A stretch of DNA of 64,000 nt from Tardiphaga sp. 709 (GTDB taxonomy: Bacteria; Pseudomonadota; Alphaproteobacteria; Rhizobiales; Xanthobacteraceae). Numbering within the stretch: the first letter of the stretch is position 1; every line of letters starts with the position of its first letter. Below, piece after piece: positions 60,863 to 64,000 of this stretch. The notes beneath the pieces were generated by a model. The model was not told where the DNA came from. It did not search any database and worked only from the letters and a program-made list of their open reading frames with translations. The stretch spans positions 1,488,001 through 1,552,000 of the forward strand of contig NZ_CP135529.1 of the NCBI RefSeq assembly GCF_032401055.1, in the 5' to 3' direction. The position numbers were made by a program, and so were the translations under genes.

Positions 60863-62266
60863 ATGGCGCTGCTGGACCCGGTCGAGGCTGCTCATGACAA
60901 TCTTGCGCCGATCCCGATGGAGTGCGACGCGCCGTTCCTGACAGTCGTCGGCGAATTGCCGCGTGAGCTCAACGGCACGCTCTACCGCAACGGCCCCAAT
61001 CCTCAATTCGAGACGAAAGGCTCGCACTGGTTTGTCGGCGACGGCATGTTGCATGCCTTTCACATCGAGAACGGCCGCGCGAGCTATCGCAATCGCTGGA
61101 TCCACACGCCGAAATTTCTCGCCGAGCACGATGCCGGCCGCGCGCTCTATCGCGGCTTCGGCCAGAAAATGCCGGATGCCCCGGCTTCACTTGGCAATGA
61201 CTCAGGTGCAGCTAATACCAACATCGTCTTTCATGCCGGCCGCCTGCTCGCGCTGGAGGAAGGCCATGCACCAACCGAGATCGAACCGGGCACGCTGAAG
61301 ACGCTCGGCTATCAGAACTATAGCGGACGTATCGGCGGGCCGTTCACCGCGCATCCGAAGATCGATCCCGTTACCGGAGAGATGAATTTCTTCGGCTATA
61401 ATGCACGGGGAATCTTCAGTCCCACGATCTCGTTCGGCGCGATCGATTCATCGGGTATCGTGACGCGTTTCGAACGTTTCGATGCGCCCTATGCCAGCAT
61501 GGTGCATGACTTCATCGTCACCGAGAATTACCTGTTGTTTCCTATCCTGCCCATCACCGGCAGCATGGATCGTGCGCGGTCGGGCCGCCCGCCCTATGCC
61601 TGGGAGCCGGACAAGGGTTCTTACGTCGGCGTGATGAAGCGCGGCGGCAGCGCGGATGATATCAAGTGGTTTCGCGCCGAGGCCTGCTACGTCTTCCATG
61701 TGATGAATGCGTGGGAGGACGGCGACCGCATCATCGCGGATGTGATGCAGTCCGAAGAGGCGCCGCTGTTCACGCATCCCGACGGCTCGCCGACAGATCC
61801 TGCGAAATCCAATGCGCGACTGTGTCGCTGGATCTTCGATCTATCGGCCAATACCGATCGCTTCACCCGCACCTATCTCGACGACGTCACCGGCGAATTC
61901 CCGCGCATCGACGAGCGCCGCTCCGGCCTCGTCAGTACGCAAGGCTGGTACGCCTGCGATAATCCGGCACCGGGCGCCAGCAAGGCCTTTTCCGGGATCA
62001 CACATGTCTGGCGTGACGGCGTCAGGCTCGGCCAATATATGCTGCCACTCGGCGACAGCATCTCCGAGCCGGTCTTCGTCGCGCGCGGCAAGGATGCAGC
62101 CGAAGGCGATGGCTGGCTGCTCGCGGTGGTGTGGCGAGCCCGGCAGAACCGCAGCGATCTGGCAGTGTTCAATGCCACCGATGTCGCCGCGGGGCCGATT
62201 GCTCTCGTTCAGCTCTGTCACCGGGTACCGGCGGGCTTTCATGGCAACTGGGTTGATTCCTTCTAA
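60863..62266 (+). CDS. carotenoid oxygenase family protein
   Basis: A 467-residue carotenoid cleavage dioxygenase-type protein with the four iron-binding His in place: His164 (FTAHPKID), His215 (SMVHDFIVT), His279 (YVFHVMNAWEDGD) and His460 (PAGFHGNW). N-terminal GELPRELNGTLYRNGPNPQF is typical. It cleaves carotenoids, apocarotenoids or stilbenes with O2. The ATG at 60863 follows GGGAG by six bases. It lies under a TetR-type operator promoter; 44 bases after its stop comes a second such promoter, which drives the YciB-like genes. Confidence 0.95.
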   Translation: MALLDPVEAAHDNLAPIPMECDAPFLTVVGELPRELNGTLYRNGPNPQFETKGSHWFVGDGMLHAFHIENGRASYRNRWIHTPKFLAEHDAGRALYRGFGQKMPDAPASLGNDSGAANTNIVFHAGRLLALEEGHAPTEIEPGTLKTLGYQNYSGRIGGPFTAHPKIDPVTGEMNFFGYNARGIFSPTISFGAIDSSGIVTRFERFDAPYASMVHDFIVTENYLLFPILPITGSMDRARSGRPPYAWEPDKGSYVGVMKRGGSADDIKWFRAEACYVFHVMNAWEDGDRIIADVMQSEEAPLFTHPDGSPTDPAKSNARLCRWIFDLSANTDRFTRTYLDDVTGEFPRIDERRSGLVSTQGWYACDNPAPGASKAFSGITHVWRDGVRLGQYMLPLGDSISEPVFVARGKDAAEGDGWLLAVVWRARQNRSDLAVFNATDVAAGPIALVQLCHRVPAGFHGNWVDSF

Positions 62267-62309
62267 ACCATTGATCCAATGACAATTAAAGATCACGATT
62301 CACATAATT

Positions 62310-62380
62310 TTGACAGTGTAAAGATTTCTGTTGACGAGCCCGCTGGCAGGACTTAAAAGAAATCTTGACATCGTAAAGAT
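62310..62380. promoter_or_regulatory. second promoter with two TetR-type operators
   Basis: Operators TTGACAGTGTAAAGAT (62310-62325) and TTGACATCGTAAAGAT (62365-62380) flank -35 TTGACG (62331-62336), a 17-base spacer and -10 TAAAAG (62354-62359). The spacing from the first operator to -35 is five bases, the same as at 60776. It lies 114 bases before the small YciB-like gene. Confidence 0.78.
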
Positions 62381-62493
62381 GGAACGGCGGGGAAGCAGCC
62401 TAGCATCCTTTCTCATGATCGGCGCAGCTGCCACCGCCTCCTGAAGCACAACGATAAAAGTCTCACTCGACAACAAGTGCGCGGAACCACGCC

Positions 62494-62817
62494 ATGATCA
62501 ACGTCCTCGCCAAGCTGGCCATCGGCTTCCTGTCCACCATCACCTTCTTCACGACCTTCGCGATCGCGGGAGACGTGCTGATCGCAACTGCCGTCGCCAT
62601 CGCAGGCGCTGCGACACAGTTCGTTCTCGCACGAACCGCATATCGCAGGCCGGACATGATGACCCGGGCAGCAAGCTGGGGCAGCCTGGCCCTCGTGCTA
62701 GTTGTGACCGGGACCACGCTCGTCGGCATCGAACCATCCGGCGCGGCCGCCTCGGCCTCTCATGACGTTTTCATGCCGGTCGGCAATGTCTGCCCGCTCT
62801 CACAGCAAGACATATGA
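62494..62817 (+). CDS. short YciB/IspZ-like membrane protein
   Basis: A 107-residue protein. The first ~75 residues match the N-terminus of the YciB protein at 63520 (for example LAKLAIGFLSTITFF against FAKLGQDFFSTIVFL, and GDVLIATAVAIAGAATQFVL against GDVLLATCVAIAGAIAQFVY). After about three helices it ends in an unrelated tail (GIEPSGAAASASHDVFMPVG). It lacks the rest of YciB, so it is a truncated or specialised paralogue. Its start follows the TetR-type promoter at 62310. Confidence 0.78.
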   Translation: MINVLAKLAIGFLSTITFFTTFAIAGDVLIATAVAIAGAATQFVLARTAYRRPDMMTRAASWGSLALVLVVTGTTLVGIEPSGAAASASHDVFMPVGNVCPLSQQDI

Positions 62818-62892
62818 TCGCAGGATGATGAGCAGCGACGCGACGACCTAACGAACGAAGCCCAAACGACATAAACCCGAGCTGGAAACGCC

Positions 62893-63468
62893 ATGGCGTC
62901 CTTTCTCATCATTGCCCCGTTCGGTGCTTTCGCCATGCTGATGATGGTGACGTCGATTGCGATCAGCCTGTTCGCCGCAGCGGCACTGTCGCTCGGCATC
63001 GTCGCCTGGGACGTGATCCGCGGCGGCTCGCTGAAGATGCTGGCGGCAGGCTCGGTGCTGATCTTCAGCGCGCTGGGCTGCTACATCACACTGGTCGATG
63101 GCAACTGGAGCCCGATCGCTGTACGCCTCGCCGTCGATGGCGGCGTGCTTGCCATCGCGCTGCTGTCGCTGACGTTCCGTTTTCCCTTCACGCTGCAATA
63201 TGCCCGTGAGCATGTGGATGTCGAGACCTCGAAGCTGCCGGGCTTCATGAAGGCAAATTACATCATCACCTGGGCCTGGACCGGCGCCTTCGTGCTGATG
63301 CTGATCGCGGACATGCTGATGATCTACATGCCCTCGCTGCCGCTGTGGATCGGCTTCGCGATCGCCTTTGCCGCGCGCAATTCCGCCGTTGCCTTCACCA
63401 AATGGTATCCGCAATATCGCCGCGCAAAATACGGCGCTGCGAAGCCGGCAGAGCCGCTGAAGCCCTGA
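62893..63468 (+). CDS. integral membrane protein, 191 residues
   Basis: Five or so membrane helices (LIIAPFGAFAMLMMVTSIAI, LFAAAALSLGIVAW, LAAGSVLIFSALGCYITLV, ANYIITWAWTGAFVLMLIAD, LPLWIGFAIAFAA) with a C-terminal basic end (YPQYRRAKYG). No family recognised. It lies between two YciB-like genes in one direction and is probably in the same transcript. Confidence 0.75.
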   Translation: MASFLIIAPFGAFAMLMMVTSIAISLFAAAALSLGIVAWDVIRGGSLKMLAAGSVLIFSALGCYITLVDGNWSPIAVRLAVDGGVLAIALLSLTFRFPFTLQYAREHVDVETSKLPGFMKANYIITWAWTGAFVLMLIADMLMIYMPSLPLWIGFAIAFAARNSAVAFTKWYPQYRRAKYGAAKPAEPLKP

Positions 63469-63519
63469 TCCACTTCGCCTGCAAATCTACGCCTGACCAT
63501 CTCGACCGGGAGCACTGCG

Positions 63520-64000
63520 ATGAAGGACGTATTCGCCAAACTTGGCCAGGATTTCTTCTCCACCATCGTCTTCCTGGTACTCTACCTCGTCACCGGCGAC
63601 GTCCTGCTGGCAACCTGCGTGGCGATTGCCGGTGCCATCGCACAGTTCGTCTACGCCCGCGTCAAGGGTCAGAAGCTTGACATCATGACCTACGCCAGTC
63701 TCGCGCTGGTGGTCGTGCTCGGCGGCGCGACGTTGCTGACCAAGGATCCACGCTTCGTGCTGGCCAAACCCAGCATTGGACATTTCGCCATCGGCGCGAT
63801 CATGCTGCGCAAGGGCTGGATGCTGCGCTACCTGCCACCCATCGTCAGCGAGACGATCCCTGAATATGTGACCGCTGCGGGTTATGCCTGGGCCGCGCTG
63901 ATGTTCGCGCTTGGCGCCGGCGTCATCGCTGTGGCCATGACCGGCGATATGAAACTGTGGGCGTTCTATGTGTCGGTCGTAGCCATTGGCGCCAAGGTGC
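63520..64000 (+). CDS. yciB: YciB/IspZ-family inner membrane protein (5' part; runs off the window)
   Basis: At least 160 residues with several membrane helices (FFSTIVFLVLYLVTGDVLLA, IMTYASLALVVVLGGATLLT, AAGYAWAALMFALGAGVIAV). The YciB/septation-protein IspZ pattern is clear: LTKDPRFVLAKPSIGHFAIG, MLRKGWMLRYLPPIV. The family takes part in envelope integrity and septation. GGGAG precedes the ATG by nine bases. The C-terminus lies beyond the window. Confidence 0.88.
   Translation, partial: MKDVFAKLGQDFFSTIVFLVLYLVTGDVLLATCVAIAGAIAQFVYARVKGQKLDIMTYASLALVVVLGGATLLTKDPRFVLAKPSIGHFAIGAIMLRKGWMLRYLPPIVSETIPEYVTAAGYAWAALMFALGAGVIAVAMTGDMKLWAFYVSVVAIGAKV

Overview
The window is GC-rich, densely coded chromosomal DNA that looks like an alphaproteobacterium of the Bradyrhizobium / Rhodopseudomonas / Tardiphaga group (Nitrobacteraceae). 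The clues are recA preceded by a GTTC-N7-GTTC SOS box, a phasin, DUF6894, DUF6489 and HdeA-like proteins, many acyl-CoA enzymes, orphan Bug-type binding proteins, and palindromic intergenic repeats of the kind common in that group. No rRNA, tRNA, insertion sequence or CRISPR array was seen.

Region 1 (1-23.9 kb) is mostly acyl-CoA and small-acid metabolism. It holds an amidase with a stand-alone AtuA-C-like protein, a DUF35/thiolase pair, an SDR and an MFS symporter. A TPR protein, an SMP-30-type lactonase and phosphoenolpyruvate carboxylase follow. Next is a minus-strand run of crotonase, acyl-CoA ligase, two binding proteins and a dehydrogenase, facing a dienoyl-CoA-reductase-like SDR. An AraC regulator with a second acyl-CoA ligase and a membrane-anchored cyclase/FGE-fold fusion complete it.

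Region 2 (24-32.3 kb) is lipid storage and oxidation. It has a phasin with TGC-N3-GCA sites upstream, then a tight operon of a wax ester synthase/DGAT, an epoxide hydrolase and a self-sufficient CYP102-type P450-reductase, followed by an alpha/beta hydrolase.

Region 3 (32.3-40.9 kb) has a D-amino-acid-dehydrogenase-like gene divergent from a complete five-gene peptide ABC transporter, then recA.

Region 4 (40.9-54.5 kb) is accessory. A roughly 1.35-kb A/T-richer patch of phage-like small genes lies between near-identical direct repeats beside recA. A string of small membrane and secreted proteins follows, with recurring short repeats and a frameshifted thioesterase. Further on are a caspase-like secreted protein, a GNAT/cupin-like oxygenase pair, a DsbA-family protein, an XRE/MmyB regulator and a SET-domain protein with a histone-H1-like tail.

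Region 5 (54.5-64 kb) holds two small regulons whose operators can be read directly. One is a GntR-controlled catabolic module (Bug protein, extradiol-like VOC, quinone reductase, FAH-family hydrolase, DUF1185) with a repeated TATTTTCGAAAATA site. The other is a TetR regulator with four copies of a GTAAAGAT-ending operator flanking two matching promoters, one before a carotenoid oxygenase and one before a cluster of YciB-like membrane proteins, including a shortened YciB paralogue.
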